Assembly: GCA_963847615.1 (NCBI GenBank)
Contig: CAWKAN010000016.1
Coordinates: 62,001 to 126,000 of the forward strand
Direction of reading: 5' to 3'
DNA from: Palsa-883 sp963847615
Lineage (GTDB): Bacteria > Pseudomonadota > Alphaproteobacteria > Acetobacterales > Acetobacteraceae
Length of the DNA stretch: 64,000 nucleotides
In this document: positions 54,666-63,255 of the stretch, in pieces
Numbering within the stretch: position 1 is the stretch's first letter
How the letters are laid out: every line of letters begins with the position of its first letter
Translations under genes and position numbers: made by a program
Notes under the pieces: model-generated
What the model was told of the DNA's origin: nothing
Database searches by the model: none
The model's input: the letters and a program-made list of their open reading frames with translations, nothing else

Positions 54666-55265
54666 GTGACCACCGACGAGCTGCGCGCGCGGCTGGCAGC
54701 GATCGTTGCCGCTGCGGAACCGGGGCGGATCGCGCACGGCACCGAATTGTCCGACCGGCCCGGCCGGCCGCCGACGCCGGCGGCAGTGCTGGTCCCCTTC
54801 GTGCTGGGCGCCACGCCGGGCGTGTTGCTGACCAAGCGCACCGCGCATCTGGATAAGCACGCCGGCCAGGTGAGCTTCCCCGGCGGCCGGATCGACCCGA
54901 CCGATGCCGACGCCGAGGCTGCCGCGCTCCGCGAAGCGCACGAGGAGATCGCGCTCGACCCCGGCCAGGTTACCGTGGTGGGGAGGATGGGTGATTTTCT
55001 CACCGGCACGGGTTTCCGCATCACCCCGGTGATCGGCCTGCTGCCGTCCGGCCTCGCCTTCCAGCCCTCGCCGCATGAGGTCGAGGCGGTGTTCGAGTTG
55101 GAGCTGTCGGTGCTGCTCGACCCGGACGCGCCGCGGTTGCAGGCGCGCGAGGTGCAGGGGCGGCGGCGCGATTTCTGGGTCTGGCCGCACTCGGAGCATT
55201 ACATCTGGGGTGCGACCGCCGCGATCCTGGTGCATCTGGCCCGCGCGCTGCGCGCCCAAGGATGA
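54666..55265 (+). CDS. CoA pyrophosphatase (NUDIX hydrolase)
   Basis: A 199-aa NUDIX enzyme that would cleave coenzyme A to 4'-phosphopantetheine and 3',5'-ADP. The CoA-type motif LLTKRTAHLDKHAGQVSFPG precedes the Nudix box GGRIDPTDADAEAAALREAH + EEIAL, all catalytic Glu present. GTG start at 54666. Length and layout match NudL-type proteins. Cotranscribed with DUF1285. Confidence 0.9.
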   Translation: MTTDELRARLAAIVAAAEPGRIAHGTELSDRPGRPPTPAAVLVPFVLGATPGVLLTKRTAHLDKHAGQVSFPGGRIDPTDADAEAAALREAHEEIALDPGQVTVVGRMGDFLTGTGFRITPVIGLLPSGLAFQPSPHEVEAVFELELSVLLDPDAPRLQAREVQGRRRDFWVWPHSEHYIWGATAAILVHLARALRAQG

Positions 55266-55326
55266 GCCAGGCGCCGGGCGGGGCGGGGCAGCCGCAAGGG
55301 AGGCCGGACTGCTGCGACTGACCGAA

Positions 55327-55554
55327 GTGCTGTTGTTCCTGGCGCCGCTCGCCGCCCTCATTGCGTGGCGGCTGTCGAGCGGCCGCGGCGGTCCGTCGCG
55401 CGTGGTGGTGGTCGGCGCGGCCTGTGCGGTGGTCCTGCTCGCCGCCATGCTGGTATGGCTCAGCCAGGAGCGCGCCTTGCCGCCTGATGCCGCCTATGTC
55501 CCGGCCGAGTTGCGCGACGGGCGCGTCGTCCCCGGTCACGCCGCCCCACGATGA
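55327..55554 (+). CDS. DUF6111-like small membrane protein
   Basis: A short membrane protein with two hydrophobic segments (VLLFLAPLAALIAWRL and VVVVGAACAVVLLAAMLVWL) and the ending PAELRDGRVVPGHAAPR, like DUF6111 proteins that sit next to CCA transferase in this group. GTG 55327 is the first canonical start, but the family start would be a few codons earlier; GGGAGG at 55298-55303 points to CTG 55309 or 55312. The stop overlaps the CCA-transferase ATG by 4 bases. Confidence 0.65.
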   Translation: MLLFLAPLAALIAWRLSSGRGGPSRVVVVGAACAVVLLAAMLVWLSQERALPPDAAYVPAELRDGRVVPGHAAPR

Positions 55555-56974
55555 GCCGCAAGCCGGTGACACGCGGCCGTTCGACGAGCGACGGCCCAAT
55601 CGGCGCCCCCTCAATCGGCGCCCCCTCAATCGGCGCCCCCTCAACCCCCCCTCATCGGCGCCCCCAATCGGCGCCCCCTCAATCGGCGACGGCCCAACCG
55701 GCGACGGCCCGATCAGCGACGAGCCGGTGCGGCGGATCGCGCCGCCGGCGTTCCTGGCGGAGCCCGGGTTCGCCGCGCTGCTCGCCGCCCTGCCGGACGC
55801 GCGGGTGGTCGGCGGCGCGGTGCGCGACGCGCTGGCCGGCCGCCCGGTCGCCGACATCGACCTGGCGACCGCGCTGCCACCCGCCGAGGTGATCGTGGCG
55901 CTGCACCGCGCCGGCATCCGTGCCGTGCCGACCGGCCTCGCGCATGGCACGGTCACCGCGGTAGTGGACGAACCGGCCGGGCGGCGCGGGGTGGAGATCA
56001 CCACGTTGCGCCGCGACGTGGCGACCGACGGGCGGCACGCCGTCGTCGCCTTCACCGACGACTGGCGGCAGGACGCGGCGCGGCGCGACTTCACCATCAA
56101 CGCGATGTCGATGACGCGCGACGGCGCGATATATGATTATTTCGGCGGCCTCGCCGACCTGCGCGCCGGCGTCGTGCGCTTCGTCGGCGATCCGGCGCGG
56201 CGCATCGCCGAGGACGCCCTGCGCGTGCTGCGCTATTTCCGCTTCTTCGCCCGCTACGCAGCCGCCAGGCCCGATCCCCCGGTGCAGGCCGCGCTGCGCG
56301 CCGGTATCCTGGGGCTGGCGACGCTGTCCGCCGAGCGAGTCTGGAGCGAGATGAAGCGCATCCTCGCCGCGCCCGACCCGCGCGCCGCGCTGGCACTGAT
56401 GGCGGCGCTGGGCATCCTGGCCGCGGTGATCCCGGAAGGTGCCGATATCGCTGCCCTGGCGGGGTTGGTCGCCCTGGGGGCGCCGGCGGACCCGATATTG
56501 CGCCTGGTGGCGCTGCTGACCGGTGACATCGAGGGTTTCGCCGACCGGCTGCGCCTGTCCACGGCGGAGCGGCAGCGCCTGGTGGATCTGCGGGACGTCC
56601 CCTCGGCACGACCGGAGGATGACGCCGCCGCGCTGCGCCGCCTGCTCGCCGAGCACGACCGCGCTACGCTGATCGACCGCACATGGTTGGCCGAGGCGAC
56701 GTCGGAGACCGCAGGGAAACAGAGCTGGACGGCGCTACGCGCCCGCCTGGCGCGGCCGCCACGGCCGGCGTTTCCGCTGGCAGGACGCGACGTGACGGCG
56801 CTCGGCGTGGCGCCAGGGCCGCTGGTCGGCGTGCTGCTGCGCGCGACCCGCGCCTGGTGGCTGGCCGGCGGCTGTGTGGCCGGGGCCAAGGACTGCCGGG
56901 CCGAACTCGCGCGCGCGGCGTCGCAGATCGGCACCCCAGCGGCCGAAAAGTCAGAAAATTCACCACGTTCCTGA
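55551..56974 (+). CDS. cca: CCA tRNA nucleotidyltransferase, with frame break in an N-terminal repeat tract
   Basis: Adds CCA to tRNA 3' ends. The nucleotidyltransferase core is intact: VVGGAVRDALAGRPVADIDL (GG and DxD), RRDFTINAMSMTRDG, EDALRVLRYFRFFARYA and LSAERVWSEMKRIL. ATG 55551 (MSRKPVTRG) overlaps the previous stop, as in relatives, but its frame reaches a 15-base repeat (tcaatcggcgccccc units) and a C7 run at 55645-55651, where one missing C would return it to the core frame. GTG 55727 (VRRIAPPAFL) is a full-length alternative start that avoids the break. Product ~415 aa from there. Confidence 0.88.
55597..55688 (+). repeat. 15-bp imperfect tandem repeat
   Basis: Four to five units of caatcggcgccccct with variable C runs (C5 to C7), encoding IGAPS repeats in the cca N-terminus. 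Length change in the C runs shifts the frame of the protein start. Confidence 0.8.
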
Positions 56975-57059
56975 CGAACCGGGCGATCACCGCGTTGCCC
57001 AGATCGCGCGCGGATTGTAGCGTCCGACCGACAGCAGGAATTTGGACCGCAAACTCATC

Positions 57060-58097
57060 ATGCCCGCCCGCATGTTCCTGGCCGCCGTGGCGCTGCTCGG
57101 CGCGTCGATCGCATGCGCTGCGGCGCGCGACCTGACGGTCGTGTCGCGCGGGGCGGGCTCGATCGAGCCGGTGCGCAAGGTGTTCGTGCAGCCCTTTGTC
57201 GGCGCCACCGACATCGCGGTGCGCCAGCAAACCTGGGACGGTGGCATCGCGGCGCTGACCAGCCGTCTCAAGGCGCCGGACAATGACTGGGACCTCGTGG
57301 AACTGCGCGGCGACGAGCTGGCCGCCGCCTGCGCCGACGGCTTGCTGGAAAAACTCGATTTCAACGCGATCGGCGGCAAGGACCACTACCTGCCGCAGGG
57401 CGTCTTCGATTGCGGGGTCGGCGCCGCGGCGAGCAACATCGTGCTGGCCTGGGACCGTGACAAGTTTCCCGCCACGCCAACCTGGGCGGATTTCTGGGAC
57501 ATCGCCAAATACCCCGGCAAGCGCGGCCTGTACAAGGGGCCGCGCGGCAACCTGGAAATCGCGCTGATCGCTGATGGCGTGGCGCCGGGCGATGTCTACA
57601 AGGTTCTCGCCACCTCCGAAGGGGTGGATCGCGCATTCCGCAAGCTGGATCAGCTCAAGCCCTACCTGGTGTGGTGGCAGACCGGCGAGGAGGCGGTACA
57701 CATCCTGAGTTCCGGCGACGTGCTGATGACCAGCGCGCCTTCCGACCGGATCGCTGTCGCAGCCCGTACCGGCCCGCGCAATTTCGGTATGCAATGGACC
57801 GCGAGCCTGGGCGACGTGCAGAGCTGGGCGATCGTCAAGGGTAGTCCGAACCTGCGCCAGGCGATCCAGTTGCTGTATTTCGCCGGCACCCCGGCGATCG
57901 AGGGAAGGCTGCTCGACGCGGCCGGCGTTGGCGGGCTGGCGAAGGGCGCCAATGATCTGCTGCCGGCCGAGGTGGCGGCGACCTCACCGACCAGCCCGGC
58001 CAATCTCGCCGCCGCGGTCCGCTTCGACAACGGGTTCTGGCGCGACAATCTGGCCAAGCTCGGGCCGCGTTTCGATGCCTGGCTGGCGCAGCACTGA
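57060..58097 (+). CDS. Periplasmic solute-binding protein (polyamine/spermidine-type)
   Basis: A 345-aa secreted protein. The signal peptide MPARMFLAAVALLGASIACA ends near residue 22. It continues with motifs of the PotD/PotF-type family: WDGGIAALTSRLKAPDNDWD, VGAAASNIVLAWDRDKFP, WADFWDIAKYPGKRGLYKGP and VWWQTGEEAVHILSSGDVLM. No permease or ATPase genes adjoin, so it is an orphan binding protein. ATG 57060 chosen for the signal peptide; TTG 57042 is open. Confidence 0.86.
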   Translation: MPARMFLAAVALLGASIACAAARDLTVVSRGAGSIEPVRKVFVQPFVGATDIAVRQQTWDGGIAALTSRLKAPDNDWDLVELRGDELAAACADGLLEKLDFNAIGGKDHYLPQGVFDCGVGAAASNIVLAWDRDKFPATPTWADFWDIAKYPGKRGLYKGPRGNLEIALIADGVAPGDVYKVLATSEGVDRAFRKLDQLKPYLVWWQTGEEAVHILSSGDVLMTSAPSDRIAVAARTGPRNFGMQWTASLGDVQSWAIVKGSPNLRQAIQLLYFAGTPAIEGRLLDAAGVGGLAKGANDLLPAEVAATSPTSPANLAAAVRFDNGFWRDNLAKLGPRFDAWLAQH

Positions 58098-58106
58098 TAT
58101 CCACTG

Positions 58107-58137
58107 GCCGAAATGATGACCCGTTCATCATTTCGGC
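58107..58137. terminator. Hairpin downstream of the solute-binding protein gene
   Basis: Arms GCCGAAATGATGA (58107-58119) and TCATCATTTCGGC (58125-58137) with loop CCCGT. A similar core occurs at 63203-63255. There is no U-run after it, so it may be a mobile hairpin rather than a classic terminator. Confidence 0.6.
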
Positions 58138-58288
58138 TGGTTGGTACCGCGCCCCGGGTTGCCCAGAGACCGTGCATGTGGCCGCGCGGGTGGTCCGGCG
58201 GGGCGGCTGCGCGTCGACCCAGGATCGCGCACGCCGGCCCGGCGCAAGCCGAGAGGTGATGGCGGTGGGCCGGCGGGATGACCGAGCC

Positions 58289-59383
58289 ATGGCCAACCTG
58301 ACTGTCGCGCGGGACGGCGGGCGCACCGCGCTGGTGTTCTGCGGGCGGCTGGACGCGGCCGGCGCGGGCCAGCTCTGGCGCCAGGCGCTGCGTGCCGCGG
58401 CGCGCGCGCGGGGCCAGGCGCTGCGCCTCGACCTTGCCGCGGTCGAGGCGTTCGACATGTCCGGCGCGGCGTTGCTGCTGGCGGCCGAGCGCGCGCATGG
58501 CGCGCCGATCGAGCTGACCGGCGCCACGGCGCACGCGGCCGCGGTGCTGGCGCGGGCGCGCCGGGCGGGCCAGGCGGCGAGCACGTCGTCCGCCGTGCCG
58601 CCGCCCCCGCCGTTCGCGGTGCTGCGGGCCGCGTTCGAGGCCACGGTGAACGGCGTGGCCTTCCTCGGCGAGGCCCTGGTGGCCGTTGTGCACCTGCCGC
58701 GGCGCCGGCGCATGCTGCGGATCGGCGACCTTTTGCGTGAGGCCGATCACGCCGGCGTCCGCGCATTGCCGCTGGTGGTGCTGCTCGGCTTCCTGATGGG
58801 CATGATCCTGGCCTTCCAGTCGGCCATCCCGATGCGCCGGTTCGGTGCCGACCTGTTCGTCGCCGACCTGGTCACCATCAGCCTGGTGCGCGAGCTGGGG
58901 CCGCTGCTGTCGGCGGTGATCCTGGCCGGACGCACCGGCTCGGCCTTCGCCGCCGAGATCGGCACCATGAAGGTGAACCAGGAGGTGGACGCACTGGTCA
59001 CCATGGGGCTCGACCCGATGACCATGCTGGTGCTGCCGCGGCTGATCGCGGTGATGCTGGTGCTGCCGGCGCTGGCGCTGGTGCTCGACATCGCCGGGCT
59101 GGCGGGAATGGCCACGGTGATGCACGGCTTCGGCTTCCCCCTGGTCACCATCATGCATCAGGTGCAGGGCGCCGCCGAGGCCAGCGACCTGCTGGGCGGC
59201 CTGTTCAAGGCGGTCTGTTTCGGCGCCGCGATTGCCGCGATCGGTTGTCGCGCCGGGCTGTCCACCGGCCATGGCCCGCGCGCGGTGGGCCTGTCGGCGA
59301 CCGCCGCCGTGGTCGGCGGCATCGTCTCGACCATCGCGCTGGATGGGATGCTGGCGCTGATCTTCTATCGACTGGATCTGTGA
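58289..59383 (+). CDS. mlaE: MlaE-type ABC permease with N-terminal STAS (MlaB-like) domain
   Basis: A 364-aa inner-membrane permease of the Mla/MCE retrograde phospholipid system. Residues ~1-90 form a STAS domain (ALRLDLAAVEAFDMSGAALL). From ~115 the permease has LLGFLMGMILAFQSAIPMRR, VRELGPLLSAVILAGRTGSA and EIGTMKVNQEVDALVTMGLD. In E. coli these are two proteins, MlaB and MlaE; here they are fused. ATG 58289 was chosen at the STAS start. Confidence 0.93.
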   Translation: MANLTVARDGGRTALVFCGRLDAAGAGQLWRQALRAAARARGQALRLDLAAVEAFDMSGAALLLAAERAHGAPIELTGATAHAAAVLARARRAGQAASTSSAVPPPPPFAVLRAAFEATVNGVAFLGEALVAVVHLPRRRRMLRIGDLLREADHAGVRALPLVVLLGFLMGMILAFQSAIPMRRFGADLFVADLVTISLVRELGPLLSAVILAGRTGSAFAAEIGTMKVNQEVDALVTMGLDPMTMLVLPRLIAVMLVLPALALVLDIAGLAGMATVMHGFGFPLVTIMHQVQGAAEASDLLGGLFKAVCFGAAIAAIGCRAGLSTGHGPRAVGLSATAAVVGGIVSTIALDGMLALIFYRLDL

Positions 59384-59510
59384 TGCGGCCGGTGACCCGA
59401 CAGGCTGTCCGACACCTGCGCCAGATGGGCGACACCCAGCCCGGTCGAGGACCGTTGACCGGTCACTCAGCCCGGCGCGCAGCGCGCCGACCCACCGAGC
59501 GCGCCGCCAC

Positions 59511-60329
59511 GTGGCGCGCCAGCGCAATGATCCGCTGGCGCCGCGTGCCGTGACCGCCGGGCCAATCATCCGCGTGGACAAGGCGGCGCAGCGCTTCGGT
59601 GCGCGGGTGATCTTCCGCGACGTGTCGTTCCAGGTCGCGGCCGGCGAGGTCTTCGTCATCCTGGGCGGCTCGGGTTGCGGCAAATCGACACTGATGCACC
59701 AGATGATCGGCCTGCTGCCGCCGACCGCCGGTACGATCGACATCGCCGGCCACCGCATCACCGGCCCGGCCGGGCAGGCCGGGCGGCAGGCGGCGCAGCG
59801 CGTCTTCGGCGTCATGTTCCAGTCGGGTGCGCTGTTCGGCTCGATGACCCTGCTGGAAAACGTCATGCTGCCACTTGAGATGTTCACCGACCTGCCGGCT
59901 GAGGGACGCGCCGCGGTGGCGCGGGTGAAGCTCGGCCTGGTCGGCCTTGGGCAGGCCGCCGAACTGCTGCCGGCGGAGATCTCCGGCGGCATGGCAAGGC
60001 GCGCCGGCATCGCCCGCGCCATGGCACTCGATCCGCCGATCCTGTTCCTCGATGAGCCGTCGGCCGGCCTCGACCCGATCACCTCGGCGGGGATCGATCG
60101 GCTGATCCTCGATCTGCGGCAGGATCTCGGCGTGACCTTCGTGGTGGTGACGCACGAGCTTGCCTCGATCCTGGCGATCGCCGATCGCTGCATCATGCTG
60201 GACGCCGCGGCCACGCAAGACGCCGGCGGGGTGATCGCCGAGGGCGACCCGCGCGTGCTGCGCGATGCCAGCGCGCATCCCAGGGTCCATGCCTTCTTCC
60301 ACCGCCAGATGGTGGAGGCGGCGGCATGA
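59511..60329 (+). CDS. mlaF: MlaF-type ABC transporter ATP-binding protein
   Basis: A 272-aa ABC ATPase partner of MlaE. Walker A ILGGSGCGKSTLMHQMIGL, Q-loop VMFQSGALFGSMTLLENVML, signature ISGGMARRAGIARAMAL, Walker B ILFLDEPSAGLDPITSAG, H-loop VTHELASIL. Overlaps mlaD by 4 bases. The gap of 127 bases to mlaE holds no gene. The start GTG 59511 has an alternative GTG nearer RVDKAAQRF. Confidence 0.93.
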   Translation: MARQRNDPLAPRAVTAGPIIRVDKAAQRFGARVIFRDVSFQVAAGEVFVILGGSGCGKSTLMHQMIGLLPPTAGTIDIAGHRITGPAGQAGRQAAQRVFGVMFQSGALFGSMTLLENVMLPLEMFTDLPAEGRAAVARVKLGLVGLGQAAELLPAEISGGMARRAGIARAMALDPPILFLDEPSAGLDPITSAGIDRLILDLRQDLGVTFVVVTHELASILAIADRCIMLDAAATQDAGGVIAEGDPRVLRDASAHPRVHAFFHRQMVEAAA

Positions 60330-61354
60330 ACGAGGTGCGCGGGGCATTCCTGCGGGTCGGGCTGCTGGTACTGGGCGGGATCGCGCTGGTGATCGGCCTG
60401 ATCTGGTTCTTCGGCGGCAACAATCTGCGCCGCGGCACGCTGTTCGAGACGTATTTCGGCGAATTGGTGCAAGGGCTGGAGGACGGTGCCCCGGTGAAGT
60501 ATCGCGGCGTCACCGTCGGGCGGGTCACCGAACTCGGCCTGGTGGCGGCGGAATACGGCACCGGCGCGGCGCCGGCGCAGTTCGACCGCAACAAGACCTA
60601 CCGGCTGGTTTTTGTGCGCTTCATGGTGGATCGCAAACGCATCGGGCAGATGCCGGAGACCACGACCGCGGTGAAGCTCGGGCTGCGCGTGCGGCTGGCC
60701 TCCCAGGGCATCACCGGACTGAGCTATCTTGAGCTGGATTTCGCCGATCCGACGGAATATCCGGCCCAGGAGGTGCCGTGGCAGCCGAAGAACCCGTACA
60801 TCCCGTCGATGCCAAGCACCTTCCAGCAGGTGCAGAACGCCGCGCAGCAGGTCCTCGCCAAGCTCAACCGTATCGATATCGATGCGTTGTCGGCGTCGCT
60901 CACCGGGTTGGTCGCGGATCTGCGCACCAGTCTCGACAGTGGCGACGTGCACCTGACGCTGGCGCGGTCCGCCGCGCTGTTGCGCACGCTGAATGACGCC
61001 GTGACAGCTTCCGACCTGCCCGGCCTGACCGCCGATCTGCGCCGGACCTCCACGGCGGTGCGCGACCTGGCGCAGAACCGCGACCTGCGCCGCGCGCTCG
61101 CCAACGCGGCCGTCATGAGCGATCGTCTGGCCGCGGCGAGCGCGCGGCTGGGATCGCTGATCGCGGCGTTGCAGGCCACCGCCCAACGGGCCGACAGCGG
61201 TGCGGCGGACCTGCAGCAGGGGTTGCTGCCGATCCTGCGCGACGCGCAGGCGGCGGCGGCCAATCTGCGCGACGCCACCGACGAGCTGCGGCGCTACCCG
61301 GCCCAGATGCTGCTGGCTGCGCCGCCGCCGCGAACCCAGGAGCCGGTGAAATGA
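60326..61354 (+). CDS. mlaD: MlaD-type MCE-domain lipid-binding protein
   Basis: A 342-aa protein with one N-terminal helix (VGLLVLGGIALVIGLIWFFG), then the MCE domain (GLEDGAPVKYRGVTVGRVTE, LASQGITGLSYLELDF), and a long helical C-terminal part that would form the hexamer stalk. It binds lipid in the periplasm. Overlaps mlaF and the lipoprotein by 4 bases each, so one operon. Confidence 0.93.
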   Translation: MNEVRGAFLRVGLLVLGGIALVIGLIWFFGGNNLRRGTLFETYFGELVQGLEDGAPVKYRGVTVGRVTELGLVAAEYGTGAAPAQFDRNKTYRLVFVRFMVDRKRIGQMPETTTAVKLGLRVRLASQGITGLSYLELDFADPTEYPAQEVPWQPKNPYIPSMPSTFQQVQNAAQQVLAKLNRIDIDALSASLTGLVADLRTSLDSGDVHLTLARSAALLRTLNDAVTASDLPGLTADLRRTSTAVRDLAQNRDLRRALANAAVMSDRLAAASARLGSLIAALQATAQRADSGAADLQQGLLPILRDAQAAAANLRDATDELRRYPAQMLLAAPPPRTQEPVK

Positions 61355-62034
61355 GGCGGCGTTGGCTGGTGGGGAGAGCGCTCGCAACAGCGCTCGCGAC
61401 GACCCTGGGCGGCACCGGATGCAGCGTGCTGCCGAGCCAGCCCTATCTGCAGCGCCGTGACTGGCCGCTGGTCGTGCGGCGCCCCGCGGACATGCCACGG
61501 GACCTGCCCGCGGGCGCGCCGACGCAGGCGCAAGGGATCATGCCGGCGGCAGGCGCGGGGCGGGGGAAGGGCAGCGTGCTGCTGGTCCGCCCGATCCAGG
61601 CCGCGCCGGGCCTGGAGTCGCGCGGCCTGCAGACACTGCAGCCGGACGGCAGCCTGCGGCTCGCCTTCTACGAGCAATGGGCGGTGCCTCCGGCGCAGGG
61701 CGTGGATGACGACCTGCGGCGCTGGCTGGCCGACAGCGGGCTGTTCGCCGCGGTGGTCACGACGGGCAGCCGGCTGAACCCCGCACTGGTCCTGGAAGCC
61801 GAACTGTTGGCGCTGCATGCCGATCTGGCCGGCAGGACGGCGCGCGCGGCGCTGTCGCTGGTGTTGATCGACCAGCGCGCCGGGGTCGCGCGGATTCTGC
61901 TGGAGCGGACCGAGGCGGCCTCGGTCAGCCTGGCGGGGACCGATCCGGCGGATTTGGTGCGGGCGCAGCTTGCGGCGGTGGCGACCGTGCTGCGCCAGAC
62001 CGAGATCGATCTGGCCAACGCGCTGCACCCATGA
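61351..62034 (+). CDS. ABC transport auxiliary lipoprotein (PqiC/DUF330-type)
   Basis: A 227-aa protein with a lipobox LGGTGC ending a signal sequence (Cys ~24), then LLVRPIQAAPGLESRG, LRLAFYEQWAVPPAQGV and a C-terminal periplasmic domain of the ABC_trans_aux family. Outer-membrane or periplasmic partner of the Mla system. A Pro/Ala-rich linker follows the Cys. ATGA overlap with mlaD. Confidence 0.87.
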   Translation: MRRRWLVGRALATALATTLGGTGCSVLPSQPYLQRRDWPLVVRRPADMPRDLPAGAPTQAQGIMPAAGAGRGKGSVLLVRPIQAAPGLESRGLQTLQPDGSLRLAFYEQWAVPPAQGVDDDLRRWLADSGLFAAVVTTGSRLNPALVLEAELLALHADLAGRTARAALSLVLIDQRAGVARILLERTEAASVSLAGTDPADLVRAQLAAVATVLRQTEIDLANALHP

Positions 62035-62117
62035 CACAGAGCGACTGGCACGCGCACGCGCTTCGCCTATCTTGGGTGAGCACAAGCGTTCGCGTCACCC
62101 GAGGCCGGAGACCCCCT

Positions 62118-63068
62118 ATGCGCCGACCCGCCGCGTCCGCGGCTTCTGGATTGCTCGCCCCAACCCGTCACGGCCCAACTGTTCACGACCCGTCCCGTCG
62201 CGGGCCCACCCGGTTCAGTCTCAGCCGGCTCGGGTGCGCTGTGGGCACCGGGCTGCTCGCGGCGGTCTTCGCCGTGGGCGGGAGTACGTCGCACGTCGCG
62301 CGCGCCGCCGATCGCGCGGCACAACTGGCGGCCCCGCCGACGCCGCTCGCGGCGCACCGCGCGCTGTACTCGCTCACACTGGACGGTCGCACCGGCGGCG
62401 GCAGCAGTGACGTCGCCGGGGCCAGCGGCACGATGGGCTTCGAGGTGATCAATTCCTGCGACGGCTGGGCGACGCACCAGCAGCTTGACATGACGGTGGT
62501 CAACGCCGACGGCCAGAACATCCGCATGGTCTCCGACTACACCACGTGGGAGTCGAAGGACGGCCTGCGCTTCCGCTTTCACACGCGGCAGACCACGGAT
62601 GACGCGGTGACCGCGCAGACCGATGGCGACGCCAAGCTGAACGCGCCGGGCGGTGCCGGCACGGCGCACTACACCAGCCCGAAGGACACGACGAAGGCGT
62701 TGCCGCCGGGCACGCTGTTCCCGATGGCGCATACCGAGGCGCTGCTGGCGGCGGCGCGCTCCGGCAAGAAGTTCATCGCCCTGCCGCTGTTCGACGGCAC
62801 CTCGGAGGATGGCGCCGAGGACACCTCGGTCGTCGTGCTGGACTGGCGGCCGCCGGCGCCGACGCCGTATCCGGTGCTGTCGGCGCTGCCCAGCACGCGG
62901 GTGCATCTGGCGTTCTTCGAGCGCACGCCGAGCAGCACGCTGCCCGACTACGAGGTGTCGATGCGCTACTGGGAGAACGGGGTCTCGGATAACCTGCGCA
63001 TGGATTTCGGCGATTTCGTGATGGACGCGAAACTGACCGACCTCAAGGTACAGCCGCACCGCTGTTGA
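62118..63068 (+). CDS. EipB-like cell envelope integrity protein (DUF1849)
   Basis: A 316-aa secreted protein. A basic N-terminus and a hydrophobic core (GTGLLAAVFAVGGSTSHVAR) give a signal peptide, longer than usual. The mature protein has the DUF1849 features LAAHRALYSLTLDGRTGGG, GFEVINSCDGWATHQQLDMT and a final KVQPHRC; the two Cys pair in Brucella EipB. ATG 62118 (MRRPAASAASG) was chosen; an earlier ATG at 62031 overlaps the lipoprotein stop. It follows the mla operon and has an envelope role. Confidence 0.88.
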   Translation: MRRPAASAASGLLAPTRHGPTVHDPSRRGPTRFSLSRLGCAVGTGLLAAVFAVGGSTSHVARAADRAAQLAAPPTPLAAHRALYSLTLDGRTGGGSSDVAGASGTMGFEVINSCDGWATHQQLDMTVVNADGQNIRMVSDYTTWESKDGLRFRFHTRQTTDDAVTAQTDGDAKLNAPGGAGTAHYTSPKDTTKALPPGTLFPMAHTEALLAAARSGKKFIALPLFDGTSEDGAEDTSVVVLDWRPPAPTPYPVLSALPSTRVHLAFFERTPSSTLPDYEVSMRYWENGVSDNLRMDFGDFVMDAKLTDLKVQPHRC

Positions 63069-63107
63069 GCGGTGCCCCCCTGGGCCAGACCGTTGGCAGC
63101 AGGCGTC

Positions 63108-63200
63108 ATACCAACGGCCCTAATGGCTGACCGATCGGCCGGCGTCGGGCCGCTGGTATGAGTCTTGGTTTGGCGCGCGGCCGCCCCACCAACCCCGCGC
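63108..63200. repeat. Dispersed palindromic repeat, second copy
   Basis: ATACCAACGGCCC (63108) pairs with GGGCCGCTGGTAT (ending about 63159), around CTGACCGATCGGCCG. The following TTTGGCGCGCGGCCGCCCCA matches the complement of 10760-10800. A diverged relative of the element at 10718-10830. Confidence 0.6.
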
Positions 63201-63202
63201 GC

Positions 63203-63255
63203 GATACCAGCCGCCCGAAATGATGCAAGAGTCATCATTTCGGGCGGCTGGTATC
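63203..63255. terminator. Perfect 23-bp hairpin between convergent genes
   Basis: Arms 63203-63225 and 63233-63255 (GATACCAGCCGCCCGAAATG and on), loop CAAGAGT. It lies between the convergent eipB-like and oxidoreductase genes and covers the stop codon of the latter. It shares the CGAAATGATG/CATCATTTCG core with the hairpin at 58107. Confidence 0.7.

Noticed and set aside
55597..55688. CRISPR or VNTR locus
   Set aside because: Short 15-base units inside a coding frame without spacers; a simple tandem repeat.
57662..61498. 1278-codon open frame on the minus strand across mlaE-mlaF-mlaD
   Set aside because: The plus strand in the same place has four genes with complete family motifs. The long frame is Gln/Arg/His-rich and lacks any domain, the usual antisense artefact in high-GC DNA.
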